Positions 37,226-46,032 are shown, counted from the first letter of the stretch. The stretch is 64,000 nt of DNA from Ktedonobacter sp. SOSP1-85 (GCF_016587415.1 NZ_BNJI01000003.1:930001-994000), one strand, 5' to 3'. Made by a program: numbers and translations. The notes: a model not told the origin generated them from the sequence alone.

Positions 37226-37458
37226 AGGCTTCTCTCCCAGACTTTGATTTATTCTACTATAACATATACTCAAGCAACCATTTTCGCCTCGTTTTTGCTA
37301 AGCTTGGACCCCTCGCCATTCGCCTGCTTGAGTTCAAAACCACCCCAAAGTTGTCAAACAGTGTCAACCAAAGCGCCTCTGTGTCAGTCACATTGGGTGC
37401 ATCGTCTGGGGCCACTACTTTTTCCGTGAACGTACCTCCCCATAGAATGGAGAGGCTT

Positions 37459-38679
37459 CTACGCAGTTGCCCGCGTTGGCCGCGTCCCGACCGAAAGCTG
37501 TTTTCGTCCGATACCGAGGATGACCTTCGCTGAGGCCGTATCCCGATCCAGTTCACACCCACACGTACAAGAATGCCACCGCTCTTCTAACGTCTTCTTG
37601 CCTACATTCCCGCAATTCGGGCAAATCTGGCTGGTGTACTTAGGATCAACTTGTACGAGAGTACGCCCGGCCCATGCTGCCTTGTACGTACACATTCCCA
37701 CAAATTGACTCCAACCAGCGTCGGCTATTGATTTGTTTAATCCCGCTTTGGCCGCCGCCCCATTAGGCAAATACTGTCCTGTCTCTTCGTCCTGCTTCGG
37801 CTTGGGCTGTTTCACCAGATTGGCCATGGTGAGATCCTCAAGCACGATCACTTGATAGCGATTGACGAGCTTTCTTGAGGCTTTGTGAGCGAAGTCGGCA
37901 CGCTGATTGCGGACCTTACGATGGGCCTTTGCCACGCGCTTCACTGCCTTCGCTCTGCGATGACTGCCGCGCTTCTTGCGAGACAAGGACTCTTGTAGCT
38001 TCTTGAGCTTGTTCTCTGCTCTCCGATAATGGCGCGGGTTCTCAAGGAATTCGCCATTGGACAAGGCGGCAAAGTGAGTCACACCCAGGTCTATCCCTAC
38101 ATCCTCATAGCTGCTAGGCAAGGCTTCCGGCTTGTCCACTTCGCAGCTAAAACAGGCATACCAATGCTCTCCCTCGCGCTTGATGGTCAAGGTTTTGACT
38201 TTGCCTATCATGTCTCGATGCAGGTGCAGTTTCACTGTTCCAATCTTCGTCAATTTCAGATTGACTCTGACCATGCCCTTCTTATCAGGCGGGCGTGTTT
38301 GTTGATCCAATTTCCAGCCAGCGCCGTCCGGGTAGGTAAACGAGTTATAGCGGTTACGACCCTGAAAACGCGGGTATCCTGGTTTCTGGCCTTTGGCACA
38401 GCGATCAAAAAACCGTTGAAATGCCTTGTCCAGTCGTTTTAACACATCTTGCAGGACATGAGCAGCGATATCCTGATACTCTTCTCTGATCTTTGCCTTG
38501 ATCTCTGGAAGGACATTTTGTTGATCATAGTAGGTGATCGATTTGCCCGCCATACGGTAAGCATCCTTCCTCTCGGAAAGACCCGCATTGTAGAGTTCTC
38601 GACAACGTGCCAGAACCCAATGGAGTTTGTTCTCCACCGTCTTATTGGGAGCTAAACGGTACTTGTACGTTTTTCTCAT
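37459..38679 (-). CDS. tnpB: TnpB, IS605 OrfB-type RNA-guided nuclease, copy 2
   Basis: 406 residues from ATG 38679. Identical to copy 1 except Gly for Arg at residue 360, just after the CPNCGNV knuckle. RuvC residues Asp197, Glu281 and Asp380 and all four ribbon cysteines are kept, so both copies are expected to be active. Overlaps the tnpA stop by ATGA. Confidence 0.92.
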   Translation of the reverse strand: MRKTYKYRLAPNKTVENKLHWVLARCRELYNAGLSERKDAYRMAGKSITYYDQQNVLPEIKAKIREEYQDIAAHVLQDVLKRLDKAFQRFFDRCAKGQKPGYPRFQGRNRYNSFTYPDGAGWKLDQQTRPPDKKGMVRVNLKLTKIGTVKLHLHRDMIGKVKTLTIKREGEHWYACFSCEVDKPEALPSSYEDVGIDLGVTHFAALSNGEFLENPRHYRRAENKLKKLQESLSRKKRGSHRRAKAVKRVAKAHRKVRNQRADFAHKASRKLVNRYQVIVLEDLTMANLVKQPKPKQDEETGQYLPNGAAAKAGLNKSIADAGWSQFVGMCTYKAAWAGRTLVQVDPKYTSQICPNCGNVGKKTLEERWHSCTCGCELDRDTASAKVILGIGRKQLSVGTRPTRATA

Positions 38680-39101
38680 GTCCCTTGTCCCAACTCGATA
38701 TATTTTTTGACGGTTTCCTCGGTCATGTCTCCGACGGTGCCAACGTAGTAACTGCGAGACCAGAAATTCCCACCCCACAGTTGTTTTTTGACTTCGGGAT
38801 GCTGCTTAAAGACTTGTCTCGCAGTAATCCCTTTGAGGGTATTAACAATGAGAGAGGGCGCAATAGCGGGTGGCGCACTCAAAAAGAGGTGAACGTGGTC
38901 TTCCTGTACATTGAGTGCGCCGATCTCCCAAGTATTCGCCTCACATAATCGCCTGATTTCTTCCTCAATAAACGTGGCGATATTCCCCACCAGAATAGTC
39001 TTGCGATACTTGGGACACCATACAAAATGGTATGCTATTTTATATGTGGCATGCTTCGTATGTTGTTCTCTCATACGCTCTATTCTAGCATGGTATGCCA
39101 T
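38676..39101 (-). CDS. tnpA: TnpA, IS200/IS605 Y1 HUH transposase, copy 2
   Basis: 141 residues; identical to copy 1 except Thr for Ile at residue 19 (KHATYK). His69, His71 and Tyr134 are intact. The ATG at 39101 lies in a perfect palindrome (39076-39120), and a second start at 39074 is just outside it. Confidence 0.93.
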   Translation of the reverse strand: MAYHARIERMREQHTKHATYKIAYHFVWCPKYRKTILVGNIATFIEEEIRRLCEANTWEIGALNVQEDHVHLFLSAPPAIAPSLIVNTLKGITARQVFKQHPEVKKQLWGGNFWSRSYYVGTVGDMTEETVKKYIELGQGT

Positions 39102-39188
39102 ACCATGCTAGAATAGAGCGAGAGGGGCCGCCTAACCCCTGCCTGAAGGCGAGGGGAATGCGGCGGCCCGGCCTTCAAAGATGCGCGC

Positions 39189-40568
39189 TCACAGCTCTTC
39201 ATGCCGATGGACCGTCATCAACAGCGTGCCCCGTGGCCGCAGGGTAATCAGCGGCTCTGGGACCACGTTGGTCTCGGGCAGGAGGCGCAACTGATATCGG
39301 GACAGGATCGTCGCCAGGATGAGCAGTGCTTCGGTGAGGGCAAACTGGTTGCCAATACACACGCGCGGCCCTCCCCCAAAGGGGAAGTAGGCAAAGCGAT
39401 GACGCCCGGCTGAACACTCGGGGGAGAAGCGCTCGGGATCGAAGACATCAGGCTGCTCCCAGAAGTCAGGATGCCGGTGAGTCGTCGCAGGAAACATCAG
39501 GACATACGCCCCTTTGGCAATGCGATAGCCGTCAATTTCATCCTCGGCGATGGCCTGGCGGGCAAAGGCCCATGCCGGTGGATAGAGGCGCATGGACTCC
39601 TCAAGCACCATGCGCGTCAGTGGAAGCTGGGGCAGATCCTCCATCTGCGGAGCGCGCCCATTCAGGACGCGGGTATACTCCTCTCTGAGCCTACTTTCGA
39701 TGTCTGGGTGTTGCACCAGAAGCAGAAGTGTCCAACAAAGCGCATTGGACGTGGTCTCATGACCGGCCACCATGAGGGTCAGGACCTCATCCCGCACCTG
39801 CTGATCCGTCATGCCCTCGCCTGTCTCTTCATCCCGCGCGTCCAGGAGCAGGGTCAGCAGATCACTCTCCGTCGATGCTTGATGACGTTTGGAGATCAGA
39901 GCGTCAGCAACGGTGTAGAGTGTATTGCGGGCCTCATACAGGCGACGGCGCTGGGGTGTCGGTAGCGATAAAAGCCCCGGCACATAAAAGGCTTGTGCTT
40001 CCAAATGATTGATCGTGGTAGACGCCTGCAACACGCGCTCCTTGTGCGCGAGCATATCTGCGCCAAAGAGTGCTTTGCACACAATGTTCAAGGTCAGGCC
40101 ACTCATCTCCTGGAACAGATCGAGGGGCTGTCCCGCGTTGATGCCGGCTTCCTCAGTCCAGGCCAGGGCGCTCTCGGCCATCAGCTGGCCTATGGCGGCG
40201 ATCTGCTTTCGATGAAAGACCGGCTGGATCAGGCGACGCTGGTGCAGCCAGGAGTCTCCATTGTTGGTGAGCAGGCCATTGCCCAGCGTCAGGCGAAGCG
40301 CTTGATTGGAAATCCCCCCTTTGCGATAGTTGAAGTGATTCTCCTGAACGACATGGCGCACGCCATCAGGATGAAAGACCAGGGTCCAGGGACCCAGGAC
40401 CGTTGGCAGCGTCACGAGATCGCCGTAGCGCTCACGCAGCTCCTGTAAGAAGCTTAGGGTCTGGCGCGCAAATCTGACGGTATTCCAGGCCGCCGTAGGC
40501 CATGGCGGTCCAGGGGGCAGACGTCTGCGCGGCGTTGCCGGGAGCGACGCAAATGTAGTATGAGACAT
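39189..40568 (-). CDS. Cytochrome P450
   Basis: 459 residues. Heme-binding FPFGGGPRVCIGNQFA with Cys404, I-helix oxygen groove AGHETTSNAL, ExxR in LEESMRLYPP, and PERFSPE before the heme loop. The N-terminus has RRLPPGPPWP, a proline hinge, but no membrane anchor, so it is soluble. It hydroxylates or otherwise oxidises a hydrophobic substrate with electrons from an external ferredoxin or reductase, none of which is adjacent. The sequence resembles the CYP4/CYP110-like fatty-acid group. An IS element lies 10 bases after its stop. Confidence 0.93.
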   Translation of the reverse strand: MSHTTFASLPATPRRRLPPGPPWPTAAWNTVRFARQTLSFLQELRERYGDLVTLPTVLGPWTLVFHPDGVRHVVQENHFNYRKGGISNQALRLTLGNGLLTNNGDSWLHQRRLIQPVFHRKQIAAIGQLMAESALAWTEEAGINAGQPLDLFQEMSGLTLNIVCKALFGADMLAHKERVLQASTTINHLEAQAFYVPGLLSLPTPQRRRLYEARNTLYTVADALISKRHQASTESDLLTLLLDARDEETGEGMTDQQVRDEVLTLMVAGHETTSNALCWTLLLLVQHPDIESRLREEYTRVLNGRAPQMEDLPQLPLTRMVLEESMRLYPPAWAFARQAIAEDEIDGYRIAKGAYVLMFPATTHRHPDFWEQPDVFDPERFSPECSAGRHRFAYFPFGGGPRVCIGNQFALTEALLILATILSRYQLRLLPETNVVPEPLITLRPRGTLLMTVHRHEEL

Positions 40569-40899
40569 CTGTTTTTCTCCTCAAAGACAAAGTTCGTAGG
40601 TAGTAAGTTCGACTCGGTGCTCATCAAGGTCTAAGAGTGCAGCGAGTGAGCTATGGGATGATCCTCAAAACGGCAGGGGATCCTGACCTCAGCTTTTATG
40701 CAACAGATTCAGCACGAGCAATGAGTTGGCTCTCGCGCAAGATGAGCAAGGCGCTCCAGAGAGAAGGTGATCTTCTTGCTCCAGCGCAAGCTGGCTTCGC
40801 TTGTTATGCTTCCCACGTCCTACTACAATCAAAATACCGGATAACAGTAAAAGAAACAAGTACACAAAATAATTTGAGGTAGTCTAGAAAATCATACTA

Positions 40900-41123
40900 A
40901 TGCTCACCCTCTAATTGCGGGAGTTAGAGCAGGCAGGGATCATTCACCGGCAGGTCTACGCTCAGGTCCCCCAAAGGTGGAATACTCACTCACCGAGTCG
41001 GGGCGAAGCCTGGAACCGATCGTCTACCAGATTCACGCATGGGGAGAGTGGTACTGCGAGCAAAACAACATCGAGTATTGGCAGTTGAGTGACAACATGG
41101 AAGATCATGGTAGTCGTGCGTGA
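40900..41123 (+). pseudogene. C-terminal remnant of a HxlR-type regulator
   Basis: After ATG-CTC-ACC-CTC-TAA the frame reads LRELEQAGIIHRQVYAQ. One base later it continues PKVEYSLTESGRSLEPIVYQ, IHAWGEWYCEQNN and stops at 41121-41123. This is the wing and C-terminal helix pattern of HxlR regulators. The first helix-turn-helix half is missing, a nonsense codon interrupts the start, and the C-run 40971-40975 is one base short. The gene is dead. Confidence 0.65.
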
Positions 41124-41214
41124 GATCGGCTGCACTGCCTCCCTTGACAAGTTCCCCATCTCTGGCTATAGTATGTTAGTGAACATTCACACACGTATAG
41201 AGGGGGGCTACTTG

Positions 41215-41246
41215 CAGGCATCCAGCCTTCCTGACTGGATGCCTGA
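41215..41246. promoter_or_regulatory. Hairpin in the region upstream of a PPOX gene
   Basis: CAGGCATCCAG and its exact complement CTGGATGCCTG are separated by about nine bases. There is no T-run after it. It could be a transcript hairpin or a protein-binding dyad about 140 bases before the PPOX gene. Bases 40569-40899 and 41124-41388 around it otherwise hold nothing recognised. Confidence 0.4.
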
Positions 41247-41388
41247 GAGAAAAAACCTCTCCGTAGGACGTGAATGCATTCTTTAGTATGTCAAGTGAAT
41301 GGACGGATGACATATATGGTTTTGGCGAAACCGTTTGCTGCTCTTAGAGGACTCTAAGCAGATTGAGCACAAGAAAGAGAGACAGATC

Positions 41389-41844
41389 ATGAGCGAAAAA
41401 ACGACTCATACCACGCGAGAGTACCTGACTGCCCCTGGAAAAGGTCATATGACCCTGCTGACCAGCTTCCGCCGCAACGGCACAGGCATCGGCACCCCGG
41501 TAGGCACGGTCGCCTCGAACGGCAAACTCTACTTTATGACGCCAGCGGATACCTGGAAGGTCAAACGCCTCGCCCATAATCCACACGTCACCCTCGCGCC
41601 TGGCAACCGCAAAGGGGAGGCGCTTGGTCCAGCGATTGAAGGCACCGTGCGCCGCCTGTATACCGAGGAGGCCAGGCGCGCGCGAGGCGTGTTGCGTATC
41701 GGCATCGTGGGTCGTTTCTTCGGGATTGTCTTCGACCGCAAATATCCTGGCGAGAAAACGGCGGTGTATGAAATTGTGCTGGATGAGAGAGGCGCCGACA
41801 TGGGAAATGGAGGCTTTGAGAAGACGCAGGCTGCGCGTTCCTAA
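41389..41844 (+). CDS. PPOX-class F420-dependent oxidoreductase-like protein
   Basis: 151 residues from ATG 41389 (AAAGAGAGACAG upstream). The split-barrel flavin/deazaflavin fold is indicated by HMTLLTSFRRNGTGIGTPVG, KLYFMTPADTWKVKRLAHNP, HVTLAP and IEGTVRRL. Such proteins reduce substrates with F420, FMN or heme-type cofactors; the specific substrate is unknown. Two more relatives lie at 47451-47855 and 61173-61532. It is followed 53 bases later by a membrane protein gene in the same direction. Confidence 0.8.
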   Translation: MSEKTTHTTREYLTAPGKGHMTLLTSFRRNGTGIGTPVGTVASNGKLYFMTPADTWKVKRLAHNPHVTLAPGNRKGEALGPAIEGTVRRLYTEEARRARGVLRIGIVGRFFGIVFDRKYPGEKTAVYEIVLDERGADMGNGGFEKTQAARS

Positions 41845-41897
41845 GCTGGATCAACGCAGAATGTGGACAAAGAGCTGAAAAGAGAAAGGATTATTCC

Positions 41898-42509
41898 ATG
41901 TCTGTTTTACCGCGTTTTCGTCTGATCGGGTTGCTCTGCCTGATCGGTGGAATCCTTCAATTAGCAGATACACCACTTGACCTGTGGTGGTCGGACCCCA
42001 CGAGTCCGGTCCACGCTGTCGCCCGCTTGATTTGGGCTATCGCTAATGTGGCGCTCATTGGCGGACCCATAGGAATCATCGCCCGTCGGTTTGTTTTTCC
42101 TGGATGGCTGGCAATTGCTGGAGCTAGCGTTACCATCCTTGGCACTCTCAGTCAGGCGAGCGGGATGATCTGCTACCTGTTTCTCCCCAACTCTGGAGCA
42201 GGGCAGGTGTTGACGCCACCTGGTGGCATCCTGATCGCGCTCGGCATGGTCGCCCTGGGAATAGCAGCATTGTTAAGAAAGAAGTTGCCTGGCTGGCAAG
42301 CATGGGTCCCTCTCCTCGTTGGTCTGTACTTCATCGCCCAACTGGTCCTTATCCAGGTTCCTTTCTTCCTGAGAAAAGGGCATCTGATTTTCGCTCCACT
42401 CGTCGATCTCTGGGGCTTTTTCTGGATCCTTCTGGGGGTGGTGATTGTCTGGTCAGAAACTGTGCCAGCACAGGCTCCTCTTACGGTTGTGTTGCAGGAA
42501 AAAAGCTGA
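41898..42509 (+). CDS. Small integral membrane protein of unknown function
   Basis: 203 residues, ATG 41898 after AGAGAAAGGATT. Five to six hydrophobic segments: LIGLLCLIGGILQLA, LIWAIANVALIGGPIGIIA, WLAIAGASVTILGTLSQAS, ILIALGMVALGIAALL, WVPLLVGLYFIAQLVLI and LWGFFWILLGVVIVW. No family motif recognised. Probably cotranscribed with the PPOX gene. A T-tailed hairpin follows at 42538. Confidence 0.7.
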   Translation: MSVLPRFRLIGLLCLIGGILQLADTPLDLWWSDPTSPVHAVARLIWAIANVALIGGPIGIIARRFVFPGWLAIAGASVTILGTLSQASGMICYLFLPNSGAGQVLTPPGGILIALGMVALGIAALLRKKLPGWQAWVPLLVGLYFIAQLVLIQVPFFLRKGHLIFAPLVDLWGFFWILLGVVIVWSETVPAQAPLTVVLQEKS

Positions 42510-42537
42510 TCTGCTGGAGTTGAGAGAAAAGAGCAGC

Positions 42538-42605
42538 AGAGGTTAATGCATCTAAACCTCAACAAGGGATAAGAGAGGTTTGGATGCATTAACCTCTTTT
42601 TGTCT
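42538..42605 (+). terminator. Rho-independent terminator
   Basis: Arms of about 23 bases (AGAGGTTAATGCATCTAAAC and complement, one wobble), loop of 14 bases, followed by CTTTTTGTCTT. It terminates the PPOX/membrane protein transcript. Confidence 0.85.
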
Positions 42606-42727
42606 TAGTTATGGGATCCATTATAGCCACCCTGCTGCCATCACACCACCCAACAATAGCAAGGTGTCTCTTTTTATCTTTGTAAACCGTATTATGGGTA
42701 CTAGAGAATTTCTGTTTACTTCTTCTC

Positions 42728-42778
42728 CGAAAACCCTGAGCGGGAAGTGCTAGTCACGCAGGTGACGTTGGGTTTCGG
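42728..42778. repeat. Three-way-junction structured element, copy 2
   Basis: Closing stem CGAAAACCC/GGGTTTCGG with one unpaired A, linker TG, hairpin AGCG-GGAAG-TGCT, linker A, hairpin GTCAC-GCAG-GTGAC, linker GTT, followed by GATAAGA. Compared with 16611-16659, loops and one stem differ while pairing is kept. It lies 79 bases before a histidine kinase start; relative to its gene it points opposite to copy 1. Confidence 0.65.
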
Positions 42779-42856
42779 GATAAGATCTTAGAGACCAGGG
42801 TGGTGCGAAGTGACCACTTTCCGCTGTCTCTTTGGTTTATTTATATAAAGGGACCC

Positions 42857-44419
42857 ATGATGTCAATACAAGATAAGCCTCAAGACTCTTCCCCCGAACA
42901 CAATTCCTCCCCTACTCAATGGGAGGCACGTTTGCATGCGCTTATTGAGCATAGTCATGAGGTTTCGCTTCTACTTGATGATCAAGGTACTATTCTGTAT
43001 GCCAGTCCCGCACTGACACATGTGCTAGGCTACCTGCCTGAAGAGGTATCTGGACAAACCATGCTCTCATGGGTTCACCCTCTCGATCAATCTGAGGCAT
43101 CTGAAAGCCTGGCAAGCTTACAGGCTCACACCAGGCAAGAACTCTTTATGACACAAAGATATCGTCACAAAGATGGCTCCTGGCGCTGGCTCGAACTACG
43201 TGCTGTCAATAAACTGGCTGATCTCCAGGTAGCCGCACTTATTTGTAGCCTGCGTGATATCACGGCGCTAAAAGAAGCTGAAATCGAGCAGCAACGTCTC
43301 GTTGAGGAGTCAGACCTGGCGCATACACACCTGCTTACAGTTCTTCAACAAATGCCCGCGGGTGTTATGATCGCCGAGGCTCCCTCGGGCAAACTCTTGT
43401 TTAGCAACGACCAGGTAAGGCAGATCTGGCGTCACTCTTCTCCTGAAGCTAACGAGGTTGACAAATACGACCGCTATGAAGGTTTTCATTCTGGTGGCAC
43501 ACCCTATGCCGGGCATGAATGGCCGCTTGCACGCTCAATCCGCCAGGGCGAGTCTGTACGGGAGGAAGAGATTACTTTTCTGCGCGGCGATGGCACACGT
43601 GGTATCATGAGTGTAAGTTCTGCGCCCATCTTGAATACACAGAGCGAGATTATCGCAGGCGTCGTTGTCTTCATCGATATTAGTGAAAGGAAGCGCCTGG
43701 AACAACTCAAAGACAACTTTATCAGTATGGTCAGCCATGAGTTGAAAACACCGGTTACCAGCATCAAAGGCTATACCCAGTTGCTGCAAAAACACTTTCA
43801 GCGCTCTGATGAGAAACAATCGCTCCATTTTCTTGCCAAGATGAACTATCAGCTTGATAAACTGACAGACCTCATCAATGAGATACTGAGTATCTCTCAA
43901 CTGGATCTGGGTATGCTCAACCTGCGTCCTCAGGTGTTTGATCTTGTTAAGGCTGTAGGGGAGGAGTTGGAGAGCCAGCAGGCCACCACTGCAACGCATA
44001 AGCTCCAGCTCAAAGGCGTCGAAAAACTCACCATTACAGGTGACCGTGAGCGCATTGGACAGGTAATCCATCACCTGGTAAGCAACGCTATCAAGTACTC
44101 TCCAGGCAGAAAACAGGTATGTATTGAGATCTGTTATAGCGATCAAGCAGCCTTAATTCATATTCAAGATTATGGCATCGGCATCGACTCGGAGCACTTT
44201 TCCCGGATCTTCGAGCGTTTTTATCGCGTGGATGAGCCACTCGAACAAACATTTCCTGGCCTGGGCATAGGACTCTACCTCGCACACGAGATCATCCAGC
44301 GCCACCAGGGCCATATCTGGGTGGAGAGCCAGAAGGGACAAGGCTCTACGTTTAGTTTCTCACTCCCACTTCAGCCCCATACAACCATTGCCAAGGAGAC
44401 CAGTCATGACAACCACTAA
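42857..44419 (+). CDS. PAS-domain sensor histidine kinase
   Basis: 520 residues from ATG 42857 (AAAGGGACCC upstream). Two PAS domains: about 25-140 (SLLLDDQGTILYASPALTHV, WLELRAVNKL, SLRDITALKEAEIEQ) and 155-280 (MPAGVMIAEAPSGKLLFSND, VFIDISERKRLEQ). His294 is in MVSHELKTPVTSIKGY, N box HLVSNAIKYSPG, G1 IQDYGIGID, F box IFERFYRVDEP, G2 GLGIGLYLAHEI. No membrane segments, so the signal is sensed in the cytoplasm. Its 3' end overlaps the response regulator gene by 14 bases, defining a two-component pair. Intact counterpart of the pair at 24877-26852. Confidence 0.93.
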   Translation: MMSIQDKPQDSSPEHNSSPTQWEARLHALIEHSHEVSLLLDDQGTILYASPALTHVLGYLPEEVSGQTMLSWVHPLDQSEASESLASLQAHTRQELFMTQRYRHKDGSWRWLELRAVNKLADLQVAALICSLRDITALKEAEIEQQRLVEESDLAHTHLLTVLQQMPAGVMIAEAPSGKLLFSNDQVRQIWRHSSPEANEVDKYDRYEGFHSGGTPYAGHEWPLARSIRQGESVREEEITFLRGDGTRGIMSVSSAPILNTQSEIIAGVVVFIDISERKRLEQLKDNFISMVSHELKTPVTSIKGYTQLLQKHFQRSDEKQSLHFLAKMNYQLDKLTDLINEILSISQLDLGMLNLRPQVFDLVKAVGEELESQQATTATHKLQLKGVEKLTITGDRERIGQVIHHLVSNAIKYSPGRKQVCIEICYSDQAALIHIQDYGIGIDSEHFSRIFERFYRVDEPLEQTFPGLGIGLYLAHEIIQRHQGHIWVESQKGQGSTFSFSLPLQPHTTIAKETSHDNH

Positions 44420-44780
44420 ATCCAGGGTGCTCGTCATCGATGACGACCCGGATATCGTTGAGGTAATCCAGCTACTGCTAGAGGATGCTGGATATCTCGT
44501 CTCGAACATCAATCAGCTTCCAGAAAACGCGAACTTAGCTCAAATCTGTCTTCAGGCGCAACCAGACTTCATCATTCTCGACATGCTGCTCTCAGGACAG
44601 GATGGTCGCCATCTCGCGCGCCATCTCAAAGAGAACCAGTCCACCAATCATATCCCTTTGATGATGATCTCGGCCCATCCCCAGGCCCGTTCCCAGGCGC
44701 TGGCCGCCGGTGCAGATGATTTCCTGGCCAAGCCCTTTGATATGGACGAGATGCTCGCCAAGGTCAAGCGTTATTGTTAA
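44406..44780 (+). CDS. Response regulator, receiver domain only
   Basis: 124 residues from ATG 44406, with AAGGAG inside the kinase gene. Acidic residues DDD in VLVIDDDPDIVEV, phosphoacceptor Asp59 in FIILDMLLSGQDG, Ser in MMISAHP and Lys in FLAKPFDMDEM. No output domain. Partner of the overlapping histidine kinase. Confidence 0.93.
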   Translation: MTTTKSRVLVIDDDPDIVEVIQLLLEDAGYLVSNINQLPENANLAQICLQAQPDFIILDMLLSGQDGRHLARHLKENQSTNHIPLMMISAHPQARSQALAAGADDFLAKPFDMDEMLAKVKRYC

Positions 44781-44867
44781 GCTTATCTTACCAAGACATC
44801 ACAATATGCCTGAAATAATAATACTCTATCTACTATTTTGGCTTACGATTACGTATACGTAAATATA

Positions 44868-44919
44868 AGGAAGTAGGGTAAGGCTGGTTGTGCACGCCAC
44901 CAGCCTTACCCTACTTCCT
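44868..44919. terminator. Inverted repeat between convergent genes
   Basis: Arms AGGAAGTAGGGTAAGGCTGG (44868-44887, extendable by one pair) and complement (44900-44919). Lies between stops at 44780 and 44926; likely bidirectional terminator. Confidence 0.8.
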
Positions 44920-44925
44920 CATTCA

Positions 44926-45852
44926 TTACACCCGGGCAAGTTTCTCCGGGTTGGCAACAATTCGAATTGCCCGAATACGTTCTTGCTCCACTTCAATAGT
45001 CATGACGGAGAAGGCTTTTTCGCCTACACGGACAATCAAGGCCACCTGACCATTGACCTCTTCTACTTCAGGGCTATAGCCCTCGGGCCAGAAGCGCCTT
45101 GTCCCCAGCAAGAAACGGGCTACCGGGACACGTCCAACAAGCTCGTGAGTCGCTGCACCCTTGACCTTGCCGCCGCCATCTGCCCAGAAGGTGACATCTT
45201 CGGCCAACATATTCATGAGTGGTGTCATCTCGCCAGCACTTACGGCCTGCTGAAAACCGTTGAGTAACTGCTGGTGGAGTTGGGGAGAGGCCGGGAAGCG
45301 GGGCCGATGCGTACGTAGATGGAGCCTGGCTCGGCTGAAGGAGCGGCGACAGGCCGCCTCACTCTTGTCAAGCATCGTGGCGATCTCGGGAAATTCATAA
45401 CCAAAGATTTCGCGTAGTAGGAAGACCGCTCGCTCGAATGGTTGAAGCTGCTCCAGCAAGACCAGGAACGCCAACGAGATCGACTCCTGCATATCGACAC
45501 GCTTTTCCGGGTCGTCCGTTTCATCCATCTCGGTTGTCAGAATTGGCTCCGGTAACCAGGGACCTACATATAGTTCTCGCTTCCTGCGCGCTAGTTGAAG
45601 TTGATCCATACATAAGCGCGTGAGGATCGTGGTGAGATACGCTTTGAGCGAGTGAATGGTTTCTATGGGTGTAGACTGATAGCGCAGGTACGTTTCCTGC
45701 ACCATATCCTCAGCATCCATCGCACTACCAAGCATGCGGTAAGCAATAGAAAAGAGGTATGTCCGGTAAGTTTCAAAGGACTCCACGCTGTTTTCTGCCT
45801 TTCGTCGACTCATGAGAGCAAGTGTTGCCATAAATAAAGAGGGTTGAGCCAT
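44926..45852 (-). CDS. ECF41-type RNA polymerase sigma factor with SnoaL-like C-terminal domain
   Basis: 308 residues if it starts at ATG 45852; ATGs at 45831 and 45813 are also possible and no clear ribosome site decides. Sigma region 2 is YRTYLFSIAYRMLGSAMDAE and DMVQETYLRYQ; region 4 is LQPFERAVFLLREIFGYEF and EIATMLDKSEAACRRSFSRA. The C-terminal half (GFQQAVSAGEMTPLMNMLAE, DVTFWADGGGKVKGAA) is an NTF2/SnoaL-like domain that tunes activity in this group, which usually works without an anti-sigma factor. The ending IVANPEKLARV fits the conserved NPDKL-type tail. A 73-bp palindrome lies 37 bases upstream. Confidence 0.88.
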   Translation of the reverse strand: MAQPSLFMATLALMSRRKAENSVESFETYRTYLFSIAYRMLGSAMDAEDMVQETYLRYQSTPIETIHSLKAYLTTILTRLCMDQLQLARRKRELYVGPWLPEPILTTEMDETDDPEKRVDMQESISLAFLVLLEQLQPFERAVFLLREIFGYEFPEIATMLDKSEAACRRSFSRARLHLRTHRPRFPASPQLHQQLLNGFQQAVSAGEMTPLMNMLAEDVTFWADGGGKVKGAATHELVGRVPVARFLLGTRRFWPEGYSPEVEEVNGQVALIVRVGEKAFSVMTIEVEQERIRAIRIVANPEKLARV

Positions 45853-45888
45853 CTCATTTGGGACAACTTTCCACTCCAATTTTATATA

Positions 45889-45961
45889 CGCCAGAGTAGG
45901 GGGTGTGGTGCGTGCTGGCAGCCTGTGGCTGCCAGCACGCACCACACCCCCTACTCTGGCG
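45889..45961. repeat. 73-bp near-perfect palindrome between divergent genes
   Basis: Arms of 35 bases (CGCCAGAGTAGGGGGTGTGG at the left edge) around a TGT centre. Unlike most such repeats here it lies between divergent genes (ECF41 sigma on minus, TetR on plus), so it is not a simple end-of-gene terminator. It would overlap the sigma promoter or 5' leader. Confidence 0.85.
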
Positions 45962-46032
45962 AGCGCCGCAGGCGCGAGGTGAATTCGGGTGAGAATGGCT
46001 TGACATAGCCTTTGATTGCTGGTATATTTATA

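Larger units (their letters stand above)
37425..39178 (-). mobile_element. IS200/IS605 family element, copy 2 (1754 bp)
   Basis: Same length and orientation as copy 1 (offset exactly 24710) with only three base differences noticed: at 37602 in the tnpB zinc ribbon, at about 38052 (silent in tnpB) and at about 39046 in tnpA. It ends 10 bases before the stop of the P450 gene on the same strand. Flanks are unrelated to those of copy 1, which fixes the ends. The tnpA-side terminal sequence reads TTGAAGG in both copies. Confidence 0.92.

Noticed and set aside
14469..37424. Composite transposon bounded by the two IS605 copies
   Set aside because: IS200/IS605 elements do not mobilise intervening DNA in the manner of IS1-type composite transposons, and the content between them is ordinary chromosomal genes.
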